Assembly: GCA_964439745.1 (NCBI GenBank)
Contig: CAYTQK010000041.1
Location: 1-16,929 of the forward strand
Direction: 5' to 3'
From: CAYTQK01 sp964439745
Lineage (GTDB): Bacteria > Desulfobacterota > Desulfobacteria > Desulfobacterales > Desulfosudaceae
DNA length: 16,929 bases
A program made the position numbers and the translations under genes. Under the pieces are notes generated by a model. It was not told where the DNA came from, searched no databases, and saw nothing but the letters and a program-made list of their open reading frames with translations. This document shows, one piece after another, positions 1 through 8,572 of the stretch (position 1 is the first letter of the stretch; each line of letters starts with the position of its first letter).

Positions 1-1666
1 CCAGGTCTTCCTGATCGGCGGCCATCAGGGCCTCTATGTTATCAAAAGATCCGGCCAGCAGAGCGGCCACGTGCTCGCCGACAAAGCGGATTCCCAGGGC
101 ATAGAGAAAGGAATCAAAGTCAACGGTCCGGCTTTTTTCAATGGCGGTCATCAGGTTGTCGGCCGACTTCGGCCCCATGCGCTCCAATTCTGCCAGCGTG
201 GAGCGGTCCAGCTGAAATATGTCGGCAAAGGACCGGACCAGTCCCTGGTCAACCAGCTGATCCACCAGCTTGTCCCCCAGTCCGTCGATGTCAAAGGCAC
301 CCCTGGAGACAAAATGCTTGATGCGTCCTTTGATCTGGGCCGGACAGGCAGCATTAATGCAGCGGGTTACCGCCTCTCCTTCCATCCGCACTACCGGTGT
401 GCCGCAGACGGGACAGGTCCGGTTCATTTCAAAAACCGTTTCCCGGCCGGTGCGCATGGTTTCAAAGGCCTTGACGATTTCCGGGATGACATCCCCGGCC
501 CGGCGGACCAGGACCGTGTCGCCTATCCGGATATCTTTGCGCTTGATTTCATCCTCGTTGTGAAGGGTCGCCCGGGAGACCACCACGCCGCCGATATTGA
601 CCGGTTCGAGGATGGCCACCGGCGTCAGGGCGCCGGTCCGGCCGACCTGCACCTCGATGGAATTCAACCGGGTCGTTTCCTCCATGGCCGCGAATTTATA
701 CGCCAGGGACCAGCGGGGACTCCGGGAGGTCGTCCCCAGCTTCCGCTGCAGGGACAACTGCTCCACCTTGATGACGGCCCCGTCAATATCATAGGGAAGG
801 GACAGACGTTTTTCCTCCAGTTCCCGGCAGACCTCGACCACTTCGGCAATGGTCAGTCCCGGCCGGAAATGGGTGTTGATTTTAAAGCCCAGGCACTGCA
901 GGCGGTACATGATTTCCTGCTGGGTGGCCACTGCTTCCAGGTCACTGTATTGTCCGATGCCGTAAGCGTACATCAGCAGCGGCCGGGCGGCGGTGACCGA
1001 GGAATCCAGCTGGCGCAGGGAACCGGCGGCGGCATTGCGGGGATTGGCAAAGACGGGCTCACCCTGTTCGAGCCGCTCCCGGTTAAGTTTTTCAAATCCC
1101 TCCCGGGTCATGATAACCTCGCCCCGCACTTCGATCAGGGGGGGGACGGGAACGTCTGCGGTTGATCGCAGTACCAGGGGAATGGATCCGATGGTTTTTA
1201 CATTGGGTGTGATGACTTCGCCGGTGACCCCGTCGCCCCGGGTGGTCCCTATTTCCAGGCGTCCTTCCCGGTAGACCAGTTCCACGGCGGTACCGTCCAG
1301 CTTGGGTTCCACGGAATATTGTATCGCCCTGTCCGGTGACTGCAGCTGGCGTTTGATGCGCTTGTCAAAATCCAGGATATCCGACTCGGCAAAGGCCTTG
1401 CTGATGCTCAGCATGGGAACGGTGCGCACAGCGGTTTCCAGGGACGAAACCGGGGGGGCTCCCACCCGGACGGTGGGGGAATCGGGAGACGCCAGTTCCG
1501 GATGGGCCGCTTCCAGCTCCTGCAGTTCCCGGAACATCTGGTCATAGGCGGCGTCGGAAATCTCCGGGTTGTCTTCAATATAATACAGATAGTTATGCCG
1601 GTGAAGCTCCCGGCGCAGATACCGGACGCGCGCAGCTGCGGAATTCTGATGATCACTGCTGTGCAT
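1..1666 (-). CDS. ligA: NAD+-dependent DNA ligase LigA (3' end cut by window edge)
   Basis: This enzyme seals DNA nicks using NAD+ as AMP donor, in Okazaki fragment joining and excision repair. 555 codons are visible of the roughly 670 usual for the family. Seen in order: the Ia-like N-terminal segment (HRHNYLYY, about residues 22-29), the adenylation motif PKLDG with the AMP-accepting Lys at 122, RGEVIM (181-186), FANPRNAAAGSLRQLD (206-221), and the OB-fold region with GALTPVAILEPV (345-356). The zinc finger has Cys 418, 421, 436 and 441. The first helix-hairpin-helix repeats follow (IDGLGDKLVDQL, GPKSADNL). The last HhH part and the BRCT domain lie beyond the left edge. The ATG at 1666-1664 is chosen because it starts just before conserved sequence; its Shine-Dalgarno is weak (GGCGGG). 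It starts 18 bases after the stop of the small upstream gene, so the two are probably cotranscribed. Identification is secure. Confidence 0.97.
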   Translation of the reverse strand, partial: MHSSDHQNSAAARVRYLRRELHRHNYLYYIEDNPEISDAAYDQMFRELQELEAAHPELASPDSPTVRVGAPPVSSLETAVRTVPMLSISKAFAESDILDFDKRIKRQLQSPDRAIQYSVEPKLDGTAVELVYREGRLEIGTTRGDGVTGEVITPNVKTIGSIPLVLRSTADVPVPPLIEVRGEVIMTREGFEKLNRERLEQGEPVFANPRNAAAGSLRQLDSSVTAARPLLMYAYGIGQYSDLEAVATQQEIMYRLQCLGFKINTHFRPGLTIAEVVEVCRELEEKRLSLPYDIDGAVIKVEQLSLQRKLGTTSRSPRWSLAYKFAAMEETTRLNSIEVQVGRTGALTPVAILEPVNIGGVVVSRATLHNEDEIKRKDIRIGDTVLVRRAGDVIPEIVKAFETMRTGRETVFEMNRTCPVCGTPVVRMEGEAVTRCINAACPAQIKGRIKHFVSRGAFDIDGLGDKLVDQLVDQGLVRSFADIFQLDRSTLAELERMGPKSADNLMTAIEKSRTVDFDSFLYALGIRFVGEHVAALLAGSFDNIEALMAADQEDL

Positions 1667-1684
1667 GGATTTTTCCCGCCGGAT

Positions 1685-1939
1685 TTATTCGGGGTCGACC
1701 AGCCCGGTCAGCTTGTCCTTGACTTCATCGATGATTTCGTAGAGCCAGAGCACGTCTTCGATGGAAAGCCGGCCGGCCTTGGCCGGGGCGCGGTCGCTGC
1801 CGTCCTTTTTTTTCAGGATGCGGGGGCCGATCTGAACCTTGGGCTGTCCGTCGGCGTACTGGTTGATGGAGACCATCAGGCCGGTCTCTTCACAAAACCA
1901 TTTTTCCAGCTGCTTGTCTTTTTCCGGATCAAAGGCCAT
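1685..1939 (-). CDS. small conserved-looking protein of unknown function upstream of ligA
   Basis: I do not recognise this 84-residue protein. It is soluble, highly charged and lacks a signal peptide or membrane segment. It begins MAFDPEKDKQLEKWFCEE, has a beta-like middle (VSINQYADGQPKVQIGPRIL), a basic KKK patch near residue 43, and an acidic/hydrophobic helix near the end (IEDVLWLYEIIDEVKDKL). A single Cys is at 16. It is judged real because it has a strong Shine-Dalgarno (GGGAGG five bases before the ATG), lies on the same strand as ligA with an 18-base gap, and fills the space between the palindromic element and ligA. No function can be read from the sequence; the position only suggests cotranscription with ligA. 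Confidence 0.75.
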   Translation of the reverse strand: MAFDPEKDKQLEKWFCEETGLMVSINQYADGQPKVQIGPRILKKKDGSDRAPAKAGRLSIEDVLWLYEIIDEVKDKLTGLVDPE

Positions 1940-2013
1940 TTTTTCCTCCCTCTTGTTGATGGCTTAAAAAAACCCGATTACCACTATTGTTTAAAATAAA
2001 ATTTAAAAGGGCA

Positions 2014-2188
2014 CGGGGAAGCGTTTGTTGATCGCACCATTTGTCCCTTTTGGGAAAAAGCCGGTTGCAGCCGGCTGCGTTAAGAATTGCTCGCTTGTTT
2101 GAGGGCGCCAGCCCGAGTTCGAGCAATTTAGCAGACGGTTGTAACCGGCCCCAAAAGGGGCACGGTGCGAGCAACAAACGCTTCCCCG
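2014..2188. repeat. 175-bp imperfect palindrome (large hairpin or MITE-like element)
   Basis: This fills most of the 343-base gap between glyS and the small gene before ligA. The outer arms are a perfect 17-bp inverted repeat, 2014-2030 against 2172-2188 (GGGGAAGCGTTTGTTG and its complement). Pairing continues inward: 2032-2038 with 2164-2170; the CCCTTTTGGG block near 2045-2054 with CCCCAAAAGGGG at 2149-2160; 2061-2078 with 2131-2148 (15 of 18); and AATTGCTCG 2085-2093 with 2120-2128. The centre is near 2101. Outside each arm lie T-rich stretches in the outgoing direction, so the structure might also terminate transcription both ways. It carries no transposase. It could be a non-autonomous mobile element or a dispersed palindromic repeat; copy number cannot be judged from one window. 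Confidence 0.8.
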
Positions 2189-2282
2189 GACTTCATTTTT
2201 ATACGTGCAGAAGACCGGATTCAATAAACAACATCAATGGAAATATCTTCTGCAACCAAAGCGCCTGCCGCCAGGCTGTTCT

Positions 2283-4382
2283 TTATCCTTCCGTGGCAAT
2301 GGCGGAAAAATCGGCAAAGCCGGCAAACAGGGCGGCCACCTTTTCCAGCAGGGCCAGGCGGTTGTTGCGCAGACCAGGATCCTCGGCCATGACCAGGACA
2401 TCGTCAAAAAAAGTGTCAACCGGCTCCCGCATGGCGGCCATCTCGACCAGGGCCTGTTCGTAATCCCCCTCTTCCAGGCGCCGGGCCACGGCCGTTTCGG
2501 TGGCCTGGCAGGCCTGGTATAACTTGTTTTCGGACCCCTTTTTAAATCGTTCCGGCTGAACGTCCACCGTGTCCGCGGGTGCGGATTTTTTTATTATATT
2601 GGCCACCCGCTTGAAGCCCACGGCCAGGGGCTCAAAATCCGGCCGGGATTTCATGGCGGCCAGGGCCCGACCCCGCCGCCAGACATCCGGCACGCGGTCG
2701 GCCGAGGCGTTCAGAACCGCCGTGACCACGTCCCTGGCAAGACCTTCTTCCGCCATCTGCTGGGCCATGCGGCCCGTGAAGAAGCGGAGGATTTCGTCGC
2801 CCACGGCGGCGCGGTCGAACTCCACCGTATCGGTAAACAGGCCCAGACCCGTATTCACCATTTCGCCGAGGGACAAAACCAGGTCCCGGGATAGCAGGAT
2901 TTGAATAATGCCGATACCGTGACGGCGGAGGGCATAGGGATCGGAAGCGCCGCTGGGCGTCAGGCCGGCGGCAAAACAGCCGCAGATGGTGTCCAGCTTG
3001 TCGGCCACGGCCAGCAAGGCGCCGCCGAAAGAAGCCGGGAGGGCGCCACCGGAGGCGACCGGCTGATAGTGCTCTTCAATGGCCTGGGCCACTTCCTTCG
3101 ATTCACCGGCGGCAGCGGCGTAGATCCGTCCCATGGTTCCCTGCAGCTTGGGAAATTCGACCACCAGGCTGGTGACCAGGTCCACCTTGCAAAGCTCGGC
3201 CGCCCGCAGCACGGTCTCCTGAACAGCCGGGGGCTGTCCGGCATAGGCGGCATCAAAAACCGGGGCAGACAGGATCTGTTTTAACCGGCACATCTTGTCG
3301 TACATGGAGCCCAGCCGGGCCTGGAAAAGAACCCGCTTGAGGCTGTCCACCCGACGGGCGGGCGGGGTCTTGAGATCATTCTGGTAGAAGAACATGGCAT
3401 CTTCCAGCCGGGCCCGCAGCACCCGTTCATGCCCCCGGGCGACCCGGCGCATGTCCGATGCCGGGGTGTTGTTGACGGCCACAAAACCGGGCAGCAGCCG
3501 GCCGGTTTCCCCGGTCACGGCGAAATACCGCTGGTGGGACCGCATGGACATGATCAGCACCTCCCGGGGCAATTCCAGGAACTTCTCATCCAATCGGCCG
3601 GACACGGCCAGGGGGTATTCCACCATGTTGGTGACGATATCGACCAGTTCCTCGTCCGGCAGCACCCGGCCGCCCAGGTCCGCCGCGGCCCGGGAGATCT
3701 CCTCTTCGACAAGACGCCGCCGCTCGGCCCTGTCCGGAATGACCCAGGCACTGCGCAGGGCCCCGGCGTATTCATCCGGATGAGCGATCTTGATCCGACC
3801 CTCCGTCATGAAGGGATGTCCCCAGCAGTAGCGGCCGCTGTTGATGCCGGCCCAGGAAAAGCCGATGACATGCGGGCCGTACAGGGCCAGCAGGGTGTGC
3901 ACCGGCCGGGCGAAATGGCTGGTGATACGGCCCCATTTCATCGACTTGGGAAAGGGCAGTCCGGCAATGAGATCGGGCAGGATGGTTTTCAGGACGGTCC
4001 GGGTTTTCTGCCCCCGGTCCGTTTTTACCGCCGCCAGGTATTCCCCCTTGTCCGTTTTCTGTACCGTCAGGGCTGATACCGGCACGCCCGCCTTTTCCGC
4101 GAATTTTTCGGCCGCCATGGTGTAGTTGCCGGCTTCGTCACGGCCCACGGCAACCGGCGGTCCGGTCAGGGTGGTCTTGACCGGTTTCTGTTTTTCGGCC
4201 ACCTCCGCAATTATCACGGCCAGCCGGCGGGGGGTGCTCATTTTCCGGGAACCGTCATGATCAATGCGGGCGGCCTGCAATTGTTCCCGCAAGGCCTTTT
4301 CCAGCGCGGCTACGGCCGGTTCAATATATCCTGCCGGCAGTTCTTCGGTACCGATTTCTATCAACAAGGTATCTTTTTTCAT
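2283..4382 (-). CDS. glyS: glycyl-tRNA synthetase beta subunit GlyS
   Basis: This is the beta subunit of the alpha2beta2 glycyl-tRNA synthetase. It contributes tRNA binding, including the anticodon-binding domain, while GlyQ carries the class II active site. The product has 699 residues (family about 690). It opens with the typical KDTLLIEIGTEELPAGY. The DALR-like anticodon domain shows FKRVANIIKK near residue 590, and the C-terminus has the family pattern REPVDTFFDDVLVMAEDPGL followed by RNNRLALLEKV (about 650-680). The frame is open 90 bases further upstream, but that stretch overlaps glyQ and lacks family character. The ATG at 4382-4380 is preferred because it starts the conserved region 13 bases after the glyQ stop, with GAGGGTG upstream. 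Translational coupling to glyQ is likely. No convincing terminator follows directly. Confidence 0.98.
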   Translation of the reverse strand: MKKDTLLIEIGTEELPAGYIEPAVAALEKALREQLQAARIDHDGSRKMSTPRRLAVIIAEVAEKQKPVKTTLTGPPVAVGRDEAGNYTMAAEKFAEKAGVPVSALTVQKTDKGEYLAAVKTDRGQKTRTVLKTILPDLIAGLPFPKSMKWGRITSHFARPVHTLLALYGPHVIGFSWAGINSGRYCWGHPFMTEGRIKIAHPDEYAGALRSAWVIPDRAERRRLVEEEISRAAADLGGRVLPDEELVDIVTNMVEYPLAVSGRLDEKFLELPREVLIMSMRSHQRYFAVTGETGRLLPGFVAVNNTPASDMRRVARGHERVLRARLEDAMFFYQNDLKTPPARRVDSLKRVLFQARLGSMYDKMCRLKQILSAPVFDAAYAGQPPAVQETVLRAAELCKVDLVTSLVVEFPKLQGTMGRIYAAAAGESKEVAQAIEEHYQPVASGGALPASFGGALLAVADKLDTICGCFAAGLTPSGASDPYALRRHGIGIIQILLSRDLVLSLGEMVNTGLGLFTDTVEFDRAAVGDEILRFFTGRMAQQMAEEGLARDVVTAVLNASADRVPDVWRRGRALAAMKSRPDFEPLAVGFKRVANIIKKSAPADTVDVQPERFKKGSENKLYQACQATETAVARRLEEGDYEQALVEMAAMREPVDTFFDDVLVMAEDPGLRNNRLALLEKVAALFAGFADFSAIATEG

Positions 4383-4395
4383 GAGTCCAGCACCC

Positions 4396-5271
4396 TCACC
4401 TTTCCTGATAAAGAAGGGGAAATCCCATCTGCTCTCTTTGTTGCAGATAACGGCCGGCACAGGACCGGGCAATGTCCCGGATGCGCTTGATATAGCCGGT
4501 CCTTTCGGTCACGCTGATGGCGCCCCGGGCGTCCAGCAGATTGAAGGTATGGGAACATTTCAGGCAATATTCATAGGCCGGCAGCACCAGCCCGGACTCG
4601 ATGACGCGATAGGCCTCGTTTTCAAACTGTTCAAAAAAGGAGAACAGCTTGTCCACGTCGGCCAGTTCAAAGTTGTACCGGGACTGCTCCACTTCCTGCA
4701 TATGGTGCAGATCCCCGTAAGTCGTGCCGGGATTCCACTGCAGAGCGTAAACGCTGTCCACCTGCTGCATGTACATGGCGATGCGTTCCAGCCCGTAGGT
4801 CAGTTCCACCGATACCGGAGACAGGTCGATACTGCCGGCCGTCTGGAAATAGGTGAACTGGGTGATCTCCATGCCGTCCAGCCAGACTTCCCAGCCCAGG
4901 CCGGAAGCGCCCAGGGTGGGCGATTCCCAGTCGTCTTCCACAAAACGGATATCGTGATCCGCCGGCTTGATTCCCAGGGCGGCCAGGCTCTGCAGGTATT
5001 GTTTCTGCACTTCCCGGGGAGATGGTTTCAGCAGTACCTGAAACTGGTAGTAGTGCTGCAGCCGGTTGGGGTTTTCCCCGTAGCGGCCGTCGGTGGGCCG
5101 GCGGGACGGCTGCACATAGGCCACCTTCCACGGCTCCGGCCCGATGGCCCGCAGCAGCGTTTCCGGATGAAAGGTCCCCGCGCCGACTTCCAGGTCATAG
5201 GGCTGTACCAGCACGCAGCCCTTTTGGGACCAGAACTTCTGCAGCGTCAGAATAATGGTTTGAAAATCCAT
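4396..5271 (-). CDS. glyQ: glycyl-tRNA synthetase alpha subunit GlyQ
   Basis: This is the catalytic alpha subunit of the class II alpha2beta2 glycyl-tRNA synthetase, which activates glycine with ATP and charges tRNA-Gly. The product has 291 residues, as usual. It begins MDFQTIILTLQKFWSQKGC. The highly conserved block with GAGTFHPETLLRAIGPEPW is at about 31-49 and VQPSRRPTDGRYGENPNRLQ at about 53-72. Later come the conserved DDWESPTLGASGLGWEVWLDG region (as DDWESPTLGA, then GLGWEVWLDG) and the C-terminal RIRDIARSCAGRYL. The ATG at 5271-5269 has GAGG seven bases upstream and gives the family N-terminus. It is followed by glyS after 13 bases and preceded by the GHMP kinase gene 63 bases away. 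It may be served by read-through; I see no clear promoter in the 63-base gap. Confidence 0.98.
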   Translation of the reverse strand: MDFQTIILTLQKFWSQKGCVLVQPYDLEVGAGTFHPETLLRAIGPEPWKVAYVQPSRRPTDGRYGENPNRLQHYYQFQVLLKPSPREVQKQYLQSLAALGIKPADHDIRFVEDDWESPTLGASGLGWEVWLDGMEITQFTYFQTAGSIDLSPVSVELTYGLERIAMYMQQVDSVYALQWNPGTTYGDLHHMQEVEQSRYNFELADVDKLFSFFEQFENEAYRVIESGLVLPAYEYCLKCSHTFNLLDARGAISVTERTGYIKRIRDIARSCAGRYLQQREQMGFPLLYQER

Positions 5272-5334
5272 ATCATACCTCGATACTGTAAAAAGGACGC
5301 GCCAATCCTGATGTGCCCGTCTCGTGAAAAACCA

Positions 5335-6414
5335 TCACCCCTGCCCGGCTGTTTCCACCACCAGCCCGGCCGTATCCATCCGGGCGTCCAGCAGTTCCGC
5401 CTGTTCACGGGCGCGCAGGACGTCTTGCCATTCTTTTCGGAGCTCCCGGATGCGGCCGGGTTCTCCCAGGGCCCAGACGCAGCCGCCGCCGCCGGCGCCG
5501 CAGAAGCGGGCGCCGCATTGGCGGTCCCGGGCATGTTCCACCAGAAGGTTTCCCATATCATCAAACACGGCCGGTGTCATCTCTTTTCTGAGGTCGACTT
5601 CCCGGTTCATCAGAAAGACGGCCCGGTCCAGGCGGCCTGCTCGCAGCGCTTGGGAAAAAGCGGCGGTGCAGTCGACGATGTCATGCCAGATGTGCCGGTC
5701 GCGGCCGGACAGGAAATGGCGGATCCACTGGCCGTTGATGTCCCGGGATTCATGCGGGATCCCGCAGTAGGCCAGCAGCAGGCAGTCCTTCAGTGTCTCC
5801 CACCGGTCGGCGGTAATGACCTTTCGCTGGTGGAATACCGGCTGACCGGCGGCAAACCGCCACTCCCAGGCGTTGCCGCCGCCGAAGACGGCCGCCAGTT
5901 GATCCTGGTAGCCGCAGGGAACCCGGGCCACGGCCTCTTCCACGGCGTGCGCCGTCAGGACGATATCGGTTTTATCGTGCCGTTTTCCCCTGGCCGCCAT
6001 CAGGGCCGCCACCAGGGCCACCGCGGCCACCGAGGAACCGCCCAGGGCGCTGCGCGGAGGCGACGCCGAGTCGATATCAATATGGATTCCGCCGGCATTG
6101 AAAAAAGCGGCCACGGCGAAAATCAATCCCAGGGGATGGTCCAAGGGGGCCTCGTCCAGATCAACGGCCACGCTGTCAAACCCCCGCGAACTGACCATGA
6201 CCCAGCCGGATTCATAGGGGGCCAGGACGACCCGCGAGCGCATATCCAAGGCGATATTGAAGGTTTCCGGCGATCGGGCCGCCAGCGGCAAAAAAAGGGT
6301 TTTGATGTCCAGGGTGCCGCCCAGGTCCACCCGGCAGGGGGCGGAGGCGGCCACCGGCCGTTCAGCCACCGACCGGCGCCAGTCAAAATCTGTTATTTCT
6401 GTGTCTGTCGCCAT
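5335..6414 (-). CDS. GHMP-family small-molecule (sugar-type) kinase, substrate unknown
   Basis: GHMP kinases phosphorylate small metabolites such as sugars, homoserine or mevalonate. The 359-residue product has the three family motifs: an N-terminal substrate motif APCRVDLGGTLDIKT (25-39), the ATP-binding glycine loop PPRSALGGSSVA (119-130; the family norm is like PxxxGLGSSAA), and a C-terminal motif GARFCGAGGGGCVWALG (301-317). The segment CGYQDQLAAVFGG (167-179) resembles sugar kinases of the heptose-7-phosphate/fucokinase type more than galactokinase or homoserine kinase, but this does not fix the substrate. An earlier in-frame start would extend it far into recO with non-conserved sequence. 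The ATG at 6414-6412 is chosen; it overlaps the recO 3' end by 22 bases and has a poor Shine-Dalgarno, which suggests coupled translation. Confidence 0.88.
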   Translation of the reverse strand: MATDTEITDFDWRRSVAERPVAASAPCRVDLGGTLDIKTLFLPLAARSPETFNIALDMRSRVVLAPYESGWVMVSSRGFDSVAVDLDEAPLDHPLGLIFAVAAFFNAGGIHIDIDSASPPRSALGGSSVAAVALVAALMAARGKRHDKTDIVLTAHAVEEAVARVPCGYQDQLAAVFGGGNAWEWRFAAGQPVFHQRKVITADRWETLKDCLLLAYCGIPHESRDINGQWIRHFLSGRDRHIWHDIVDCTAAFSQALRAGRLDRAVFLMNREVDLRKEMTPAVFDDMGNLLVEHARDRQCGARFCGAGGGGCVWALGEPGRIRELRKEWQDVLRAREQAELLDARMDTAGLVVETAGQG

Positions 6415-7193
6415 TGTCGTATTTTCTGCAGTACTTCCAGGCTTTTGATGGGAGCGGCCAGGTGATAGGGAACGAATTGTTCCATGACCGCCAGTCCTTG
6501 TCGGCGGGCGTCCGCGGACATGCGAACGCGTCCGGCTTTCCGCAGATCCCCGCCCTGCATCCACAAGAGCGGTTTGACGGTCCCCCGGGAAATGCAGATT
6601 TGATGGGGGCCGGCCGCTGTCGTCAGGCATTCCGGACAGACCAGACCGCCCCGGCCGGTATCGAATACAATTTTATCATTCTGCCCGCCGGCCGTATCCA
6701 TTGCGGAACGACAGACCACGCAGGCATTCAGATCCGGCGACAGGCCGGCCAGGGTCAGAAAACGGATCTGAAACAGGAGACTCACCTGTTCAGTGACCGC
6801 GTCGGGCTTTTCCAGCGCTTCCAGCGCGGCATACAACAGGGGAAAAAGTCCCCGCTGCCGCCCGCCCGCTTCCACCCAGCGGTTAATGATTTCACACCAG
6901 TAACTGGCATAGGCCGTTTTTTCATAATCGCTGCGCAGACCGGCAAAGGGGTTCGTCGGGAATGCCTCTTTCAGCAGCAGCAGGCCGGAATCGCCGCGTC
7001 GCGGCCGGACAAAAACCGCTTCCAGGCAGGAAAACGGTTCCAGGATACCGGCAAATCGTTTTCTGCTTTTGCGGGCGTTTTTGGCAATGGCGGAGACCTT
7101 GTCTCCGGCACCGGTCAAAAAATCGAGAATCAAATCATAATCCGCATAGGCCACCCGCCGTAAAATGATCGCGGACAGATTGTATCCCGGCAT
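6393..7193 (-). CDS. recO: DNA repair protein RecO
   Basis: RecO acts in the RecFOR pathway, loading RecA onto SSB-coated single strands at gaps and annealing DNA. The 266-residue product (family about 240-270) starts with the OB-fold region (SAIILRRVAYADYDLILDFL, then GDKVSAIAKNARKSRKRFAG) and continues with the helical domain carrying the zinc-binding cysteines C158, C161, C186 and C189 (CVVC and CPEC). The ATG at 7193-7191 lies three bases after the mgtE stop, in a coupled arrangement. Its 3' end overlaps the GHMP kinase start. The family, length and motifs agree well. Confidence 0.95.
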   Translation of the reverse strand: MPGYNLSAIILRRVAYADYDLILDFLTGAGDKVSAIAKNARKSRKRFAGILEPFSCLEAVFVRPRRGDSGLLLLKEAFPTNPFAGLRSDYEKTAYASYWCEIINRWVEAGGRQRGLFPLLYAALEALEKPDAVTEQVSLLFQIRFLTLAGLSPDLNACVVCRSAMDTAGGQNDKIVFDTGRGGLVCPECLTTAAGPHQICISRGTVKPLLWMQGGDLRKAGRVRMSADARRQGLAVMEQFVPYHLAAPIKSLEVLQKIRQWRQTQK

Positions 7194-7196
7194 TGG

Positions 7197-8555
7197 TTAT
7201 ATTCCGAGCAGCGTGGTCGCGATGATGAAGTAAAAGGAGACACTGGCGATATCCACCGCCGTTGTTACAAAGGGACCGGTCGCCACGGCCGGATCGATTT
7301 TGAGCCTGGCGAATGTCATGGGAATGAGGGAACCGACCAGCGCGGCAATGCACATGGAAGAGAGCACCGAGAACCCCACCGCCAGGGCAAATCCGATCCG
7401 GCTGTAATTGACCTGGGCGACCGCGGCGATCAGGGCGCCGTAGATCAATCCCAGAACCAACCCCACGGCCAGTTCTTTCAGCACAACTTGCCAGATATCG
7501 TTCACACTCAGGCGGCTGGTGGCCAGACCGCGGACCACGATGGTACAGGACTGGGTGCCGATGTTGCCGCCCATGCCCATGATCACGGGAATGAAAGCGG
7601 CGATATAGGCAAACTGCCGCAGACTTTCTTCAAAATGACCGATGATAAAAAAAGCCACGATCCCCCCCAGGCAGCTGGCGAACAGCCAGGGCAGCCGGAT
7701 GCGGCTGCTGCGCATAATCGACTGGGTCTCCACGAAATCTTCGCCGACACCGGCCATTTTCAATATATCCTCGGTGGCCTCTTCACGAAAGACGTCGATG
7801 ACATCGTCCACCGTGACGATGCCGACCAGGACGTTGTTTTCGTCAACAACCGGTACCGCCAGAAAGTCATACCGGGCCACGATGGTGGCCACGTCTTCCT
7901 GGTGGGTATCGGTGGTTACGGAAATGACGTTGGTGGTCATGAAATCCTTGAGCGGCGTATGCGGCGGCACCACCACCAGCTGCCGCAGGGAGACCACTCC
8001 CACCAGGCGCTTGTATTCATCGACCACGTACAGGTAAAACGGCATTTCTACGTCAATATACTCGCTCTGCAGTGACTGGATGGCTTCGCCGGCCGTAACC
8101 GTCTCCTTCAACGCGATGAAATCCGGCAGCATAATGGCGCCGGCCGTGTTTTCCCCGTACGCCAGCAGTTCTTCCACCTCTTCCGAGCCGACATCCTGCA
8201 TCATCTCCAAAATGGCATCGGCTTTTTCCGCGGGCAGCCGGCTGAGGATAGCGGCCACATCATCCGGGGACATCTCCTCGAAAATCCGGACGACTTCGGG
8301 TAGATCCATTCGTTCGATCAGAACCGGGAAGATGGACTCGTCCAGGGTGGCGAAAAGGTCCCCCTTCTGCTCCACGGAATCCAGCATGTGAACCAGGCGG
8401 ATCTGATCGGCCAGGGTGATTTCCTGGAACACCAGCGACAGGTCGGCGGCATGGGTCTTGTTGACCAGTTTGCGCAGATGGGTGTCCGCGCCGCGGCGCA
8501 GCAGGCGCTTGATGCTGTCAATGAGGATTCTGTTTTTATGGCTCAGCATGGTCAT
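7197..8555 (-). CDS. mgtE: Mg2+ transporter/channel MgtE
   Basis: MgtE is a dimeric inner-membrane Mg2+ channel gated by cytoplasmic Mg2+. The 452-residue length equals the family norm. Residues about 1-135 form the superhelical N domain (repeats such as MSPDDVAAILSRLPAEKADA). Residues about 138-260 form the paired CBS domains (CBS-type FLAVPVVDENNVLVGIVTVD at 231-250), then a linker helix and five membrane segments from about 290. The conserved pore region PVIMGMGGNIGTQS (323-336) and the Mg2+-binding TTAVD with Asp 435 are present. The first ATG of MTM is used, 17 bases after the stop of the upstream rodZ-like gene; the ATG two codons in is an equal alternative. No leader riboswitch is seen, as expected for an operon-internal gene. 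Confidence 0.96.
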   Translation of the reverse strand: MTMLSHKNRILIDSIKRLLRRGADTHLRKLVNKTHAADLSLVFQEITLADQIRLVHMLDSVEQKGDLFATLDESIFPVLIERMDLPEVVRIFEEMSPDDVAAILSRLPAEKADAILEMMQDVGSEEVEELLAYGENTAGAIMLPDFIALKETVTAGEAIQSLQSEYIDVEMPFYLYVVDEYKRLVGVVSLRQLVVVPPHTPLKDFMTTNVISVTTDTHQEDVATIVARYDFLAVPVVDENNVLVGIVTVDDVIDVFREEATEDILKMAGVGEDFVETQSIMRSSRIRLPWLFASCLGGIVAFFIIGHFEESLRQFAYIAAFIPVIMGMGGNIGTQSCTIVVRGLATSRLSVNDIWQVVLKELAVGLVLGLIYGALIAAVAQVNYSRIGFALAVGFSVLSSMCIAALVGSLIPMTFARLKIDPAVATGPFVTTAVDIASVSFYFIIATTLLGI

Positions 8556-8572
8556 GATACGCTATACCGGGC

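Noticed and set aside
2263..2276. GCCTG/CAGGC hairpin just after the glyS stop, as a terminator
   Set aside because: The stem is only 5 bp and it is followed on the minus strand by GCTTTGGTTG rather than a T run; too weak to annotate.
1929..2463. Short open frames on both strands through the palindrome after glyS
   Set aside because: They translate the inverted-repeat arms, so both strands give related peptides. They have no convincing ribosome site and overlap the glyS end.
4383..4472. Extended N-terminus of GlyS starting at 4472
   Set aside because: The extra 30 residues overlap glyQ coding sequence and are not like the family; the start at 4382 gives the canonical N-terminus.
4264..6465. 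Very long plus-strand open frame (733 codons) opposite glyQ and the GHMP kinase gene
   Set aside because: It lies antisense to two clear conserved genes, has no recognisable domain and repetitive G/P/H/Q-rich composition, as expected from high-GC codon bias of the opposite strand.
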